Below are positions 37,308 to 46,043 of a stretch of 64,000 nt of DNA, in pieces. Made by a program: the position numbers and the translations under genes. Origin of the DNA: Streptomyces sp. NRRL B-3428 (GTDB taxonomy: Bacteria; Actinomycetota; Actinomycetes; Streptomycetales; Streptomycetaceae). Each line of letters begins with the position of its first letter. The first letter of the stretch is position 1. The notes below the pieces were generated by a model. It was not told where the DNA came from, did not search any database, and saw nothing but the letters and a program-made list of their open reading frames with translations. The stretch is from contig JOGW01000023.1 in assembly GCA_000721375.1 (NCBI GenBank), positions 51,836 to 115,835 on the forward strand. The letters are read 5' to 3'.

Positions 37308-37733
37308 ATGAACAACCAGGAACAGCCGCACGACGACAGCTACTTCGTCGCCCCATCCGATCTGCTCAGCGCGCTCAGTGAGGCGCTCACAGAAGGGCGA
37401 CGGGTGATCGCATTACTGGAGAACGGAATCGACAAGCTGGAGCAGGGGCTGCGTAAGGCCCGCTCCGAGTGCGTGGCCTGCTCGCCAACCGCCGAGATTT
37501 CGGCCCGCGTTCCACAGCCGCGCAGCGCGTCGGCCAGGCTCACCGGACAGGAGAGCAAGGTCCTCGAACTGCTCGCATCAGGCCTGTCCAACCGGGAGAT
37601 CGCCGCCGAGCTCGGGCTCGCGGAAAAGACTGTCAAGAACTACGTACACAGCCTGCTGGGGAAATTGAGGGTCGCCACCCGGACCGAGGCGGCCATCCTC
37701 GCCCTGAAGTCCGGGGCCCGTCCTCGCGAATAG
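37308..37733 (+). CDS. small orphan LuxR-type HTH protein
   Basis: A 141-residue protein starting ATG 37308. The N-terminus has a predicted helix, SDLLSALSEALTEGRRVIALLENGIDKLEQG, and there are two Cys in SECVACSP. The C-terminal HTH is LTGQESKVLELLASGLSNREIAAELGLAEKTVKNYVHSLLGKLRV. No receiver or ligand domain is present. It has the same build as the divergent neighbour and is the closest gene upstream of pfaD in the same direction (160 bases), making it a candidate pathway regulator. Confidence 0.84.
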   Translation: MNNQEQPHDDSYFVAPSDLLSALSEALTEGRRVIALLENGIDKLEQGLRKARSECVACSPTAEISARVPQPRSASARLTGQESKVLELLASGLSNREIAAELGLAEKTVKNYVHSLLGKLRVATRTEAAILALKSGARPRE

Positions 37734-37825
37734 TCTCGGGAAACCCCCGTGAATAGTCCTGGGCCTGCCCCGCACTGAGGCCCGGGCCGTTCGTGGGGCA
37801 GATAAATGGGCCATACACAGGGCCA

Positions 37826-37868
37826 GTTCGAACGACGAGAATTGCTTGCACGTTCATCGAACCAAGCA
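37826..37868 (+). promoter_or_regulatory. inverted-repeat operator candidates upstream of the pfa operon
   Basis: GTTCGAAC (37826-37833) and GTTCATCGAAC (37852-37862) are two GTTC..GAAC inverted repeats 26 bases apart. The second is nested in a larger TGCTTG...CAAGCA repeat (37843-37868). The region is A/T-richer than its flanks and ends 25 bases before the pfaD start. A binding site for a dimeric regulator, perhaps one of the LuxR-type proteins, is plausible. Confidence 0.4.
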
Positions 37869-37893
37869 TTTCCTGCGTTCAGGAGCTGATCAG

Positions 37894-39519
37894 ATGCCCA
37901 CGATGCCGACCGGCCTCACACGGCCGGACGCGCTCCGCCACCCGATACCGCAGGAGAACCCGTCGGCCTTTTCGCCGGCAGCCATCGCAGACATCGTCCA
38001 CGAGCCACGGCGCCCCGTGTACGTCGTACGCCGCACTCACGACGGCGCGCTGGGGGCTGTCGCGTCGGCACCGCGCGGCCGCGGATCCGATGGCCACGAC
38101 GTCGTGGGACTTCTGCCCCCGCTGTACCCGGAATGGCTCGGCGACCGTACCTTCGCCGCCACGCATCGCACACGATTTCCCTATGTGAGCGGTGAGATGG
38201 CGAACGGGATCGCCACGACCGGCATGGTGAAGGCCATGGCCCGCGTCGGCATGCTCGGCATGTTCGGGGCCGGCGGACTTGCTCCGTACAAGGTCGAAGA
38301 GGCGGTGGTGGAGCTCAGGCGGGAGCTCGGCGGCACGGACGGCTGGGGAGTCAATCTGATCCACTCGCCGACCGAGCCCGAACTGGAGCAGCGCGTCGCC
38401 GACCTCTTGGTGCAACACGGCGTGCCGAGCATCTCCGCCTCCGCCTACATGGACCTGACGCCTGCCGTGGTCCACTGCGCAGCGGCCGGTCTGCGCACCG
38501 ACGCGGCAGGCCAGGTGGTGCGGCCCAGGCAGGTGTTCGCGAAGGTCTCCCATCCGGATGTGGCCACGCGTTTCCTGTCGCCCGCACCGGATGCGCTGCT
38601 CCGCCGGCTCGTGGCGAGCGGCCGGCTCACCCCGCAGGAGGCGCAGCTCGCGGCTCGGGTTCCCGTCGCGGAGGACATCACCGTCGAGGCCGACAGCGGC
38701 GGTCACACCGACAACCGCCCGCTGGTGGCGCTGCTCCCGAGGATCGTGGCGCTCCGCGACGAGTTGTGCGCCCGGCATGGCTATCCGCGCCGGGTGCGCG
38801 TGGGCGCCGCTGGTGGCCTCGGCACCCCGCAGGCAGTCGCTGCCGCGTTCGCGCTGGGCGCGGACTACGTGGTGACGGGGTCCGTGAACCAACTGGCCGT
38901 GGAAGCCGGACTCTCGAATCAGGCCAAGGACCTGCTCGCGGCGGCCGATATCGCCGATGTGGCGATGGCCCCTGCCGCGGACATGTTCGAACTCGGTGTG
39001 CAGCTGCAGGTGTTGCGGCGCGGCACCATGTTCGCGACCCGGGCCGCGCGGCTGTACGAGGTCTACCGGGACCACTCGGGCCTGGATGCAGTGCCGGCAT
39101 CGCTGCGCGAGAAGCTTGAGCGCGAGGTGTTCCGCATGCCGCTGGCGGAGGTGTGGTCGCAGACCGAGAGCTTCTGGCAGCGACGCGATCCGGCGCAGCT
39201 CGACCGGGCACGCACCGATCCCAAGCACAGGATGGCCCTCACCTTCCGCTGGTATCTGGGGCGCTCCAGCATCTGGGCGATCGAGGGTGATCCACAGCGC
39301 CGTACCGACTACCAGATCTGGTGCGGGCCGGCCCTCGGCGCCTTCAACCGCTGGCGGTCCGACAGCTTCATGGCAGACCGGGCAAACTGCACGGTCGCGC
39401 AGATCGCCCTCAACCTGATGGAGGGCGCAACCGTGATCACCCGCGCCCAACAGCTGCGCAGTCTCGGAGTTCCCGTACCCGCGGTGGCGTTCGCGCCCCG
39501 GCCTCGCCGGCTGGTCTGA
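37894..39519 (+). CDS. pfaD: PfaD-type trans enoyl reductase of a PUFA-like synthase
   Basis: A 541-residue FMN-dependent enoyl reductase, full length for PfaD (about 540). ATG 37894 follows AGGAG; the upstream open frame lacks a site. Landmarks: FPYVSGEMANGIATTGMVKAM, MLGMFGAGGL, WGVNLIHSPTEPELE, EADSGGHTDNRPLV, VGAAGGLGTPQAVAAAFALGADYVVTGSVNQ and the C-terminal WRSDSFMADRANCTVAQIALNLMEGA. The last block is specific to the PfaD group within 2-nitropropane-dioxygenase-like barrels. It would reduce trans-2-enoyl chains on the ACP of the next gene product. First gene of the synthase operon; 171 bases before pfaA. Confidence 0.93.
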   Translation: MPTMPTGLTRPDALRHPIPQENPSAFSPAAIADIVHEPRRPVYVVRRTHDGALGAVASAPRGRGSDGHDVVGLLPPLYPEWLGDRTFAATHRTRFPYVSGEMANGIATTGMVKAMARVGMLGMFGAGGLAPYKVEEAVVELRRELGGTDGWGVNLIHSPTEPELEQRVADLLVQHGVPSISASAYMDLTPAVVHCAAAGLRTDAAGQVVRPRQVFAKVSHPDVATRFLSPAPDALLRRLVASGRLTPQEAQLAARVPVAEDITVEADSGGHTDNRPLVALLPRIVALRDELCARHGYPRRVRVGAAGGLGTPQAVAAAFALGADYVVTGSVNQLAVEAGLSNQAKDLLAAADIADVAMAPAADMFELGVQLQVLRRGTMFATRAARLYEVYRDHSGLDAVPASLREKLEREVFRMPLAEVWSQTESFWQRRDPAQLDRARTDPKHRMALTFRWYLGRSSIWAIEGDPQRRTDYQIWCGPALGAFNRWRSDSFMADRANCTVAQIALNLMEGATVITRAQQLRSLGVPVPAVAFAPRPRRLV

Positions 39520-39690
39520 CAGCGGGCCGGCTCCGTCCGGTCTTCCTCGCGCGCACGGCCGGCACACCGACCAGGCCATCACTGAGGCTGCCGAACGCTC
39601 ATCGCGTCAACGCGACCCGCCCGTCACCCCCAACTCGACAACGCTGTCATAGGGCGCCGGAAGCCCTCCGCCCGCAGTTCGGGAGAAATC

Positions 39691-42600
39691 GTGCCCCACC
39701 ACACCGAGACCAGTCCGGACCAGTCCGCCCCGCACGGCGCCCCACCGCCGTCCGCGATCGCCGTGGTCGGCGTCAGCTCCCTGCTGCCCGGCGCCGACGA
39801 CACCGCAGGGTTCTGGCGCAATGTGATCGAGAGCCGGGACCTGATGACCGACGTGCCGCCCACCCACTGGCGGCCCGAGGACCACTACGATCCCGACCCC
39901 TCCGCCGTCGACAAGACCTACGCCCGCCGCGGCGCGTTCCTCGACCCCGTTCCGTACGATCCACTCGCCTTCGGTACGCCGCCCAACACCCTGCCCGCCA
40001 CCGACTCCGCCCAGCTGCTCGCCCTGCTCGCCGCGGAGCGGGTGCTCGCCGACACCGGCACCACACTGACCGAGGCGCAGCGCGAGCGCGCGGGGGTGAT
40101 GGTCGGGACCAGTGCTCTGAAGCTCCTCACCCACATGGCGAGCCGTCTGGAGCGGCCGGTGTGGCACAAGGCGCTGCGCTCCAGCGGCTTCGACGAGGAG
40201 ACGGCACGCACGGTCTGCGACCGGATCCTGGACCACTACGTGCCCTGGCAGGAGGCCACGTTCCCAGGACTGCTCAGCAATGTGGTGGCCGGGCGGATCG
40301 CCGCCCGCTTCGATCTGCACGGCACCAACTGCACCATGGACGCCGCCTGTGCCAGCTCGCTCGCGGCGCTCAGCGCGGCGATGAGCGAACTCACCCTGGG
40401 GCGGGCCGACTTGATGCTCGTCGGTGGCGTGGACACGCTCAACGACCCGATGATGTACCTCTGCTTCAGCAAGACCCCCGCTCTGTCCCCCACCGGCGAC
40501 TGCCGGCCGTTCTCCGAGCAGGCGGACGGCACGATGCTGGGCGAGGGTCTGGTGATGTTCGCGCTGAAGCGGCTCGCCGACGCGGAGGAGCAGGGCGACC
40601 GTATCTACGCCGTGCTGCGCGGCATCGGCACCTCTTCCGATGGCCAGGGCAACGCGATCTACGCGCCGATGTCCTCCGGCCAGGCCCGCGCCCTTCGCCG
40701 CACCTACGAGATGGCCGAGTACGGTCCCGACACCGTCGAGCTCGTCGAGGCCCACGGGACCGGCACCAAGGCCGGGGACGCGGCCGAGTTCGGCGCCTTG
40801 TCCGAGGTGTTCGCGGACTCGGCGGGCAAGGCGGCCGCGCAGTGGTGTGCCCTGGGCAGCGTGAAATCCCAGATCGGGCACACCAAAGCCGCGGCGGGTG
40901 CCGCGGGCCTGCTGAAGGCGGTACTCGCGCTGCACCACAAGGTGCTGCCCCCGACCATCAAAGTCGACCGGCCCAACCCCGCACTCGACTGGGCCTCCAG
41001 CCCGCTGTACCTCAACACCCGGCCACGCCCGTGGGTACGGGGCAGCGATCATCCACGGCGGGCCTCCGTCTCCAGCTTCGGGTTCGGCGGCAGCAACTTC
41101 CATGTCACGGCGGAGGAGTACGTGCCGACGCGCCCCGACGCCGGCGGCAAGCCTGCCTGGCGGATGCGGACCGCGCCCACCGAGCTGGTGCTGCTCGGCG
41201 CGGACTCGCCCGAGGAACTGCGCCGACGGGCACGGGACTTGGGTGCGGACGGCAGGCCACTGTCCGCGCTCGCCCGGACCAGTCAGGAGGAGTTCCAGGC
41301 GTCCGCCCCGTTCCGGCTCGCGGTCGTCGCCGCCGACCTGGCACAGCTCCGTGCCGCTGTGGCGCGGGCGGACGACGCTGTCGCCAAGGATCCGGAAGGC
41401 ACGTTCAGCCTGCCCGGAGGTGTGCACTACTGCGGTAAGGCGCCGGAGCCGGGGCGGATCGCCTTCGTCTTCAGCGGGCAGGGCAGCCAGTATCCCGGCA
41501 TGGGCGCGGACATCGCGCTGCATCTTCCGCAGGCGCTCGCGGCCTGGGACGAGGCGGCCGACTGGCCGGTCGACGGACAGCCGCTCCAAGAAGTCGTATT
41601 CCCCCGGCCCGGTTTCACGCCCGCCGATGAGAAGGCGCAACATGCCCTGCTGACCGCCACCGAGTGGGCCCAGCCCGCGCTGGCGGTGCAGAGCCTCGCC
41701 CTGCTGCGGGTCCTGTCCGCGCTCAAACTCGAACCGGACTGCGTGGCCGGGCACAGCTTCGGTGAGCTGGTCGCCCTGCACAAAGCCGGTGTGTTCGACG
41801 CCGAGGCGCTGGTGCGGCTCGCCCGGCGGCGCGGTGAGCTGATGCGGGACGCGGGCGAACGGCCCGGCGCGATGCTGGCCGTCACCGGGCCGGCCCGGCG
41901 CACCGACCGGCTGCTCGCCCTCCTCGACGACCAGGAGGTCTGGGCGGCGAACCACAACTCGCCTCGCCAGACCGTGCTTTCCGGCAGTACGCAGGCAATC
42001 GAGCAGGCCGAACGGCATGCGGCGGACGCGGGGCTCGAGGTGCACCGCCTCGCCACCGCCACGGCGTTCCACAGCCCGCTGATCGCGGCCGCCGCCGAAC
42101 CCTTCCGTGCCTTCCTCGACGACATGGAGCTCACGGCACCGCGGCTGCCGGTGTACGCGAACGTGGACGCGGACGTCTATCCGCAGGATCCCGAAGGCGT
42201 ACGCGACCGGCTCACCCGGCATCTCGTCTCACCGGTGCGCTTCGCCGACGAGATCGAGGCGATGTACACCGCGGGGGTGCGCACCTTCGTCGAGGTCGGT
42301 GCCGGTGCGGCGCTCACCGCACTGGTCGGGCAAACCCTCGGGGAGCGCCCGTATCTCGCGGTCGGCCTGGATCACAAGGGGCGCAGCGCAATCACCGCGC
42401 TGCACGACGCGCTCGGCCGGCTGTCCGTCGCCGGTATCCCTCTCGACTTCGCGGAACTGTGGGCGCCGTACGCGCCGCCGCGGCCCGAAACCCAGCAGCG
42501 GAGGAACCCCATGACCACGTACATCCACGGTGTGAACCAGGGCATTCCCGAACCGGCAGCCGACGCCCCGCTCGTCTTGCCGCGGCCCGCCGACGAGCAG

Positions 42601-45600
42601 AACGGCCGTCCGCCCTCCGTAACCGAACCGCACCGGCCCGCCGCCCAGACGGCAGTGGCCGAGCAGCAGGATCTCGCCCACCCAGGCTCGCCAGCACCGG
42701 AGTTCACCTCGCAGGCACCCCCGCCGCGCCGTCAACGGCACGGCCAGCCGGTTCCCGTGGCGACGCCCGACTGGCTGCGCACCTTCCAGGACACCCAGCG
42801 TCGTACCGGCGAGGTGCACGCCGCGTACACCCATGCCATGGCGCAGAGCCATATCGCCTTCATGCGTACGGCCGAGGCCTCGCTGGCCGGCCTTACGTCG
42901 GTACTGGGGGCGGAACCGGCCGGTCCTGCGTCCCCTTCGCCGATGACGTTGCCGCTGCCGCTGCCGCCCGCCCTGCCGGATCTGCCCGAACTGCCTTTGA
43001 GTGCCGCAGAGATCGCGGCGCCGACGCCGGATGCCGATGCCTGGACCATGGCTCCGCCGACGAGTGCCGATGTCTGGCTCGCAGGGTCCGCGCCCGGGGG
43101 TGCCTCCTGGTCCGCGCCGTCGGCGGCCCCGGTCTACGCGCCGCCCGAGCCGGATCCTTACGTGACGAACGGTGCCGGGCACCGGCCCGCGCCCCCTGTC
43201 GCCCAGTTCGCGGACCCGCCCGCCACCTCATTCGCCGAGCCGCCCGCCCCGAATCCCATTCCCTCGCAGATTCCTGCGCAGCCTCCGGTGAGCCCGTCCC
43301 TGCCCGCCGACACCGCAGGCGCCACAGGTCCCGTACCTGCTACAGGCCAGAACCTCGAGGCCGCGCTGCTGGGCATCGTCGCCGATCTGACCGGCTACCC
43401 GGTCGACATGCTCAGCACCGACATGGACCTCGCCTCCGATCTGGGTGTGGACTCCATCAAGCGGGTCCAGATGCTGTCGAAGGCGCGCACCTCGATGCCC
43501 GATCTGCCCGCGGTGGACCCGGGCGAACTGGGCAGGCTCCGCACGCTCGGTGAGATCGCCGCCCGGCTGCGCGGGACCGACCGCGAATCCGGCGGGGCGC
43601 ACGGTGGCGCGGTGGACGAGTCGTCCGACGGTGACTCGGAGGGTGATCCAGGCGGCGACCTCGCTCGCCTGGTCCCGCACTGTGTGCCCACTTCTGCGCC
43701 GGGTCTGGCGCCGGCCGGTCTCCACGACCGCGAAGTGATCATCACACCCTTGGACAACGCTGTCGCGGAGCCGTTGGCGCAGGCACTGCGCGCCCAGGGG
43801 GTGTCCGCACGCGCAGCCGCCACCGTGCCCGCGGAGGCCGAGGCGGTGGTCCACCTCGGCGGACCCGACCCCGCGGCGGACGAGGCGTACGACGGCGCGA
43901 CGGAGGTGTTCCGCGTCGCTCGTACGCTCGCACACCGACTGTCCGCAAACGGCGGCCTGTTCGTGACGGTCCAGGACACCGGCGGCGACTTCGGGACGGG
44001 CGCGGACACCGGTCGCCCCCTGTCGGGCGGACCGGCCGCGCTGGCCCGTACCGCCGCACGGGAGTGGCCGCGCGCCACGGTCCGCGCCCTGGACTGCGCG
44101 CATGGCGATCGCACTCCTGAGGCTGTGGCCGCACAGCTCGCCGAGGAACTCCTCAACGGCGGCTGCGAGAGCGACGTGGGCCTGCGCGCCGACGGCGTCC
44201 GCACGCTGCTGCGGGCCGAGGTCCTCGACGTCGGACGCAGCAAGGCCGCGGCAGCCAAGTCCGACGAGGGGAGGCCACACGGCGACGAATCCGCCGACGT
44301 GGACTCCGCCGACGAGGAGTCGGCCGGCGCGCGGATCGGTCCGGACTCCGTGATCGTCGCCACCGGCGGTGCCCGTGGGGTGACGGCCGCCTGTCTGGTC
44401 GCGCTCGCCCGGGCGCATCGGCCACGACTCGTCCTGCTCGGCCGGACACCACTGCCCGACCTGGCCGACCCGGACCTGACAGCCGCCACCAGCGAGGCCG
44501 ACCTCAGGGCTCTGCTCGTGGCGCGGGCCCGCGCACGCGGCGAGGCTCCCTCCCCCGCCGCGGTACAGGCCGAGCTGCGCACCGTACTCGCACAGCGTGA
44601 AATCGCCGCGACACTGAGGGAGTTGAGCGACGCCGGTTCGCCGGTGCGCTACCACGCGGTCGACGCCACGGACGAGACGGGCGTCCGTGCCGCGCTGGCC
44701 GAAGTGCGCGCGCAGTGGGGTCCGGTGACGGGTCTGGTGCATGGCGCCGGGGTGCTCGCCGACAAGCACATCGCCGACAAGACCGACGAGCAGTTCGAGC
44801 AGGTCTTCCGCACCAAGGTCGACGGCCTGCGCACGCTGCTGGCCGCGCTCGACGACGATCCGCTGCGGGTCCTGTGCGTGTTCTCGTCCGTGGCCGCCTG
44901 GTCGGGCAACGCCGGGCAGTGCGACTACGCGATGGCGAACGAGACGCTGGAGCACCTGGCCGTCGCCGAGCGGTCACGGCGCCCCGCGTGCCTGGTCAAG
45001 GCGCTCGCCTGGGGCCCCTGGCAGGGCGGGATGGTGCGGCCCGAACTGGTCGAGCACTTCCAGGACCGCGGCATCCCCCTCATCCCGCTCGCGGCCGGTG
45101 CCCGCGCGTTCGTCGCCGAACTCGACGAGGGCGACCCGTCACAGGTACGCGTCCTGCTGACGCCGGACGCACGGACCACCGATCTCGGCGGAGGTGGCCG
45201 GGAGAGCGACGCCGAGGTCAGGTTCGACGGCACGTCGCATCCGTATCTGACCGACCACTGTGTCGGCGGGCGCGCGGTGGTGCCGCTCGCCGTCGCTGCC
45301 GAATGGTGTCTGAGGGCCGCACGTACGCAGGTGCTCGACGCACTCGAAGTCGTCCGCGGGATCACGCTGGACGACCTCACGGGACCACCGGTCGTCTTGT
45401 CCGTGCGCAGCGAACTCCCCCAAGGGAAGGTCACGTTGCGCGCCCAGAGCGGAGCCGTCCACTACCGCACGAGTGTCGGCGCCGCAGCGCCCACGGCGCC
45501 CGCCGTTCCGACGGACCCCGCCGAGCTGCGCACACCCGAGCTCGACTCGCCCTACGACGATCCCGTCCTGTTCCACGGACCCCTCTTCCACGCGTTGCGC

Positions 45601-45945
45601 ACCCTGCCCACCATGGGGCCGGACGGCGCCGTGTCCACCGTGGTGGGCGCGGCCGAGCTCGACTGGCCCCAGGAACCGTGGCGCAGCGACCCGGCCGCTG
45701 TCGACGGAGGTCTCCAGACGGCGGTCCTGTGGGCCTCGCAGACGCTGGGCCGGGCCGTACTTCCCATGGGCGTAAGAAAGTTCAGCGTCCTGCGCACCGG
45801 GGGCGCGCCCGGGCCGCTGCGTTGCGTGGTGCGCGCGACAGCGGTGCGGGACGCCGAGATCGAGTGCGATGTGTTTCTGACGGACGAGGACGGCGGCCTG
45901 CGGACGGCACTGCTCGGGGTCCAGCTGATCACCCGCCCCGACTGA
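39691..45945 (+). CDS. pfaA: PUFA-like polyketide synthase, KS-AT-ACP-KR-DH
   Basis: A 2084-residue iterative synthase; GTG 39691 after CGGGAG. Order: KS (Cys near 220 in DAACASSL, His in EAHGTGT and IGHTKAAAG), AT (SGQGSQYP; Ser near 688 in GHSFGE), a ~250-residue Pro/Ala linker with AQSHIAFMRTAEASL, ACP (Ser near 1255 in GVDSIKRVQML), KR (TGGARGVT near 1557, Tyr in CDYAMANE), and a double-hotdog PS-DH (HPYLTDHCVGGRAVVP near 1855, AAVDGGLQTAVLW near 2005). This matches PfaA/Pfa2, except that only one ACP is present where marine and myxobacterial enzymes have several in tandem. It likely builds a reduced or partly unsaturated acyl chain with PfaD and the next protein. Confidence 0.93.
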   Translation: MPHHTETSPDQSAPHGAPPPSAIAVVGVSSLLPGADDTAGFWRNVIESRDLMTDVPPTHWRPEDHYDPDPSAVDKTYARRGAFLDPVPYDPLAFGTPPNTLPATDSAQLLALLAAERVLADTGTTLTEAQRERAGVMVGTSALKLLTHMASRLERPVWHKALRSSGFDEETARTVCDRILDHYVPWQEATFPGLLSNVVAGRIAARFDLHGTNCTMDAACASSLAALSAAMSELTLGRADLMLVGGVDTLNDPMMYLCFSKTPALSPTGDCRPFSEQADGTMLGEGLVMFALKRLADAEEQGDRIYAVLRGIGTSSDGQGNAIYAPMSSGQARALRRTYEMAEYGPDTVELVEAHGTGTKAGDAAEFGALSEVFADSAGKAAAQWCALGSVKSQIGHTKAAAGAAGLLKAVLALHHKVLPPTIKVDRPNPALDWASSPLYLNTRPRPWVRGSDHPRRASVSSFGFGGSNFHVTAEEYVPTRPDAGGKPAWRMRTAPTELVLLGADSPEELRRRARDLGADGRPLSALARTSQEEFQASAPFRLAVVAADLAQLRAAVARADDAVAKDPEGTFSLPGGVHYCGKAPEPGRIAFVFSGQGSQYPGMGADIALHLPQALAAWDEAADWPVDGQPLQEVVFPRPGFTPADEKAQHALLTATEWAQPALAVQSLALLRVLSALKLEPDCVAGHSFGELVALHKAGVFDAEALVRLARRRGELMRDAGERPGAMLAVTGPARRTDRLLALLDDQEVWAANHNSPRQTVLSGSTQAIEQAERHAADAGLEVHRLATATAFHSPLIAAAAEPFRAFLDDMELTAPRLPVYANVDADVYPQDPEGVRDRLTRHLVSPVRFADEIEAMYTAGVRTFVEVGAGAALTALVGQTLGERPYLAVGLDHKGRSAITALHDALGRLSVAGIPLDFAELWAPYAPPRPETQQRRNPMTTYIHGVNQGIPEPAADAPLVLPRPADEQNGRPPSVTEPHRPAAQTAVAEQQDLAHPGSPAPEFTSQAPPPRRQRHGQPVPVATPDWLRTFQDTQRRTGEVHAAYTHAMAQSHIAFMRTAEASLAGLTSVLGAEPAGPASPSPMTLPLPLPPALPDLPELPLSAAEIAAPTPDADAWTMAPPTSADVWLAGSAPGGASWSAPSAAPVYAPPEPDPYVTNGAGHRPAPPVAQFADPPATSFAEPPAPNPIPSQIPAQPPVSPSLPADTAGATGPVPATGQNLEAALLGIVADLTGYPVDMLSTDMDLASDLGVDSIKRVQMLSKARTSMPDLPAVDPGELGRLRTLGEIAARLRGTDRESGGAHGGAVDESSDGDSEGDPGGDLARLVPHCVPTSAPGLAPAGLHDREVIITPLDNAVAEPLAQALRAQGVSARAAATVPAEAEAVVHLGGPDPAADEAYDGATEVFRVARTLAHRLSANGGLFVTVQDTGGDFGTGADTGRPLSGGPAALARTAAREWPRATVRALDCAHGDRTPEAVAAQLAEELLNGGCESDVGLRADGVRTLLRAEVLDVGRSKAAAAKSDEGRPHGDESADVDSADEESAGARIGPDSVIVATGGARGVTAACLVALARAHRPRLVLLGRTPLPDLADPDLTAATSEADLRALLVARARARGEAPSPAAVQAELRTVLAQREIAATLRELSDAGSPVRYHAVDATDETGVRAALAEVRAQWGPVTGLVHGAGVLADKHIADKTDEQFEQVFRTKVDGLRTLLAALDDDPLRVLCVFSSVAAWSGNAGQCDYAMANETLEHLAVAERSRRPACLVKALAWGPWQGGMVRPELVEHFQDRGIPLIPLAAGARAFVAELDEGDPSQVRVLLTPDARTTDLGGGGRESDAEVRFDGTSHPYLTDHCVGGRAVVPLAVAAEWCLRAARTQVLDALEVVRGITLDDLTGPPVVLSVRSELPQGKVTLRAQSGAVHYRTSVGAAAPTAPAVPTDPAELRTPELDSPYDDPVLFHGPLFHALRTLPTMGPDGAVSTVVGAAELDWPQEPWRSDPAAVDGGLQTAVLWASQTLGRAVLPMGVRKFSVLRTGGAPGPLRCVVRATAVRDAEIECDVFLTDEDGGLRTALLGVQLITRPD

Positions 45946-46043
45946 TCCTCCGCCGGCGCAGCGCCCCTCCCGCCCGCGCCACCCGGCCCTCACCCCTGTC
46001 CGCCCCTCACCCAGCCAAGCGCTCACCGAGAGACGAGTCAGCC

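Noticed and set aside
39607..42222. 871-residue minus-strand frame
   Set aside because: Complement of pfaA, no motif.
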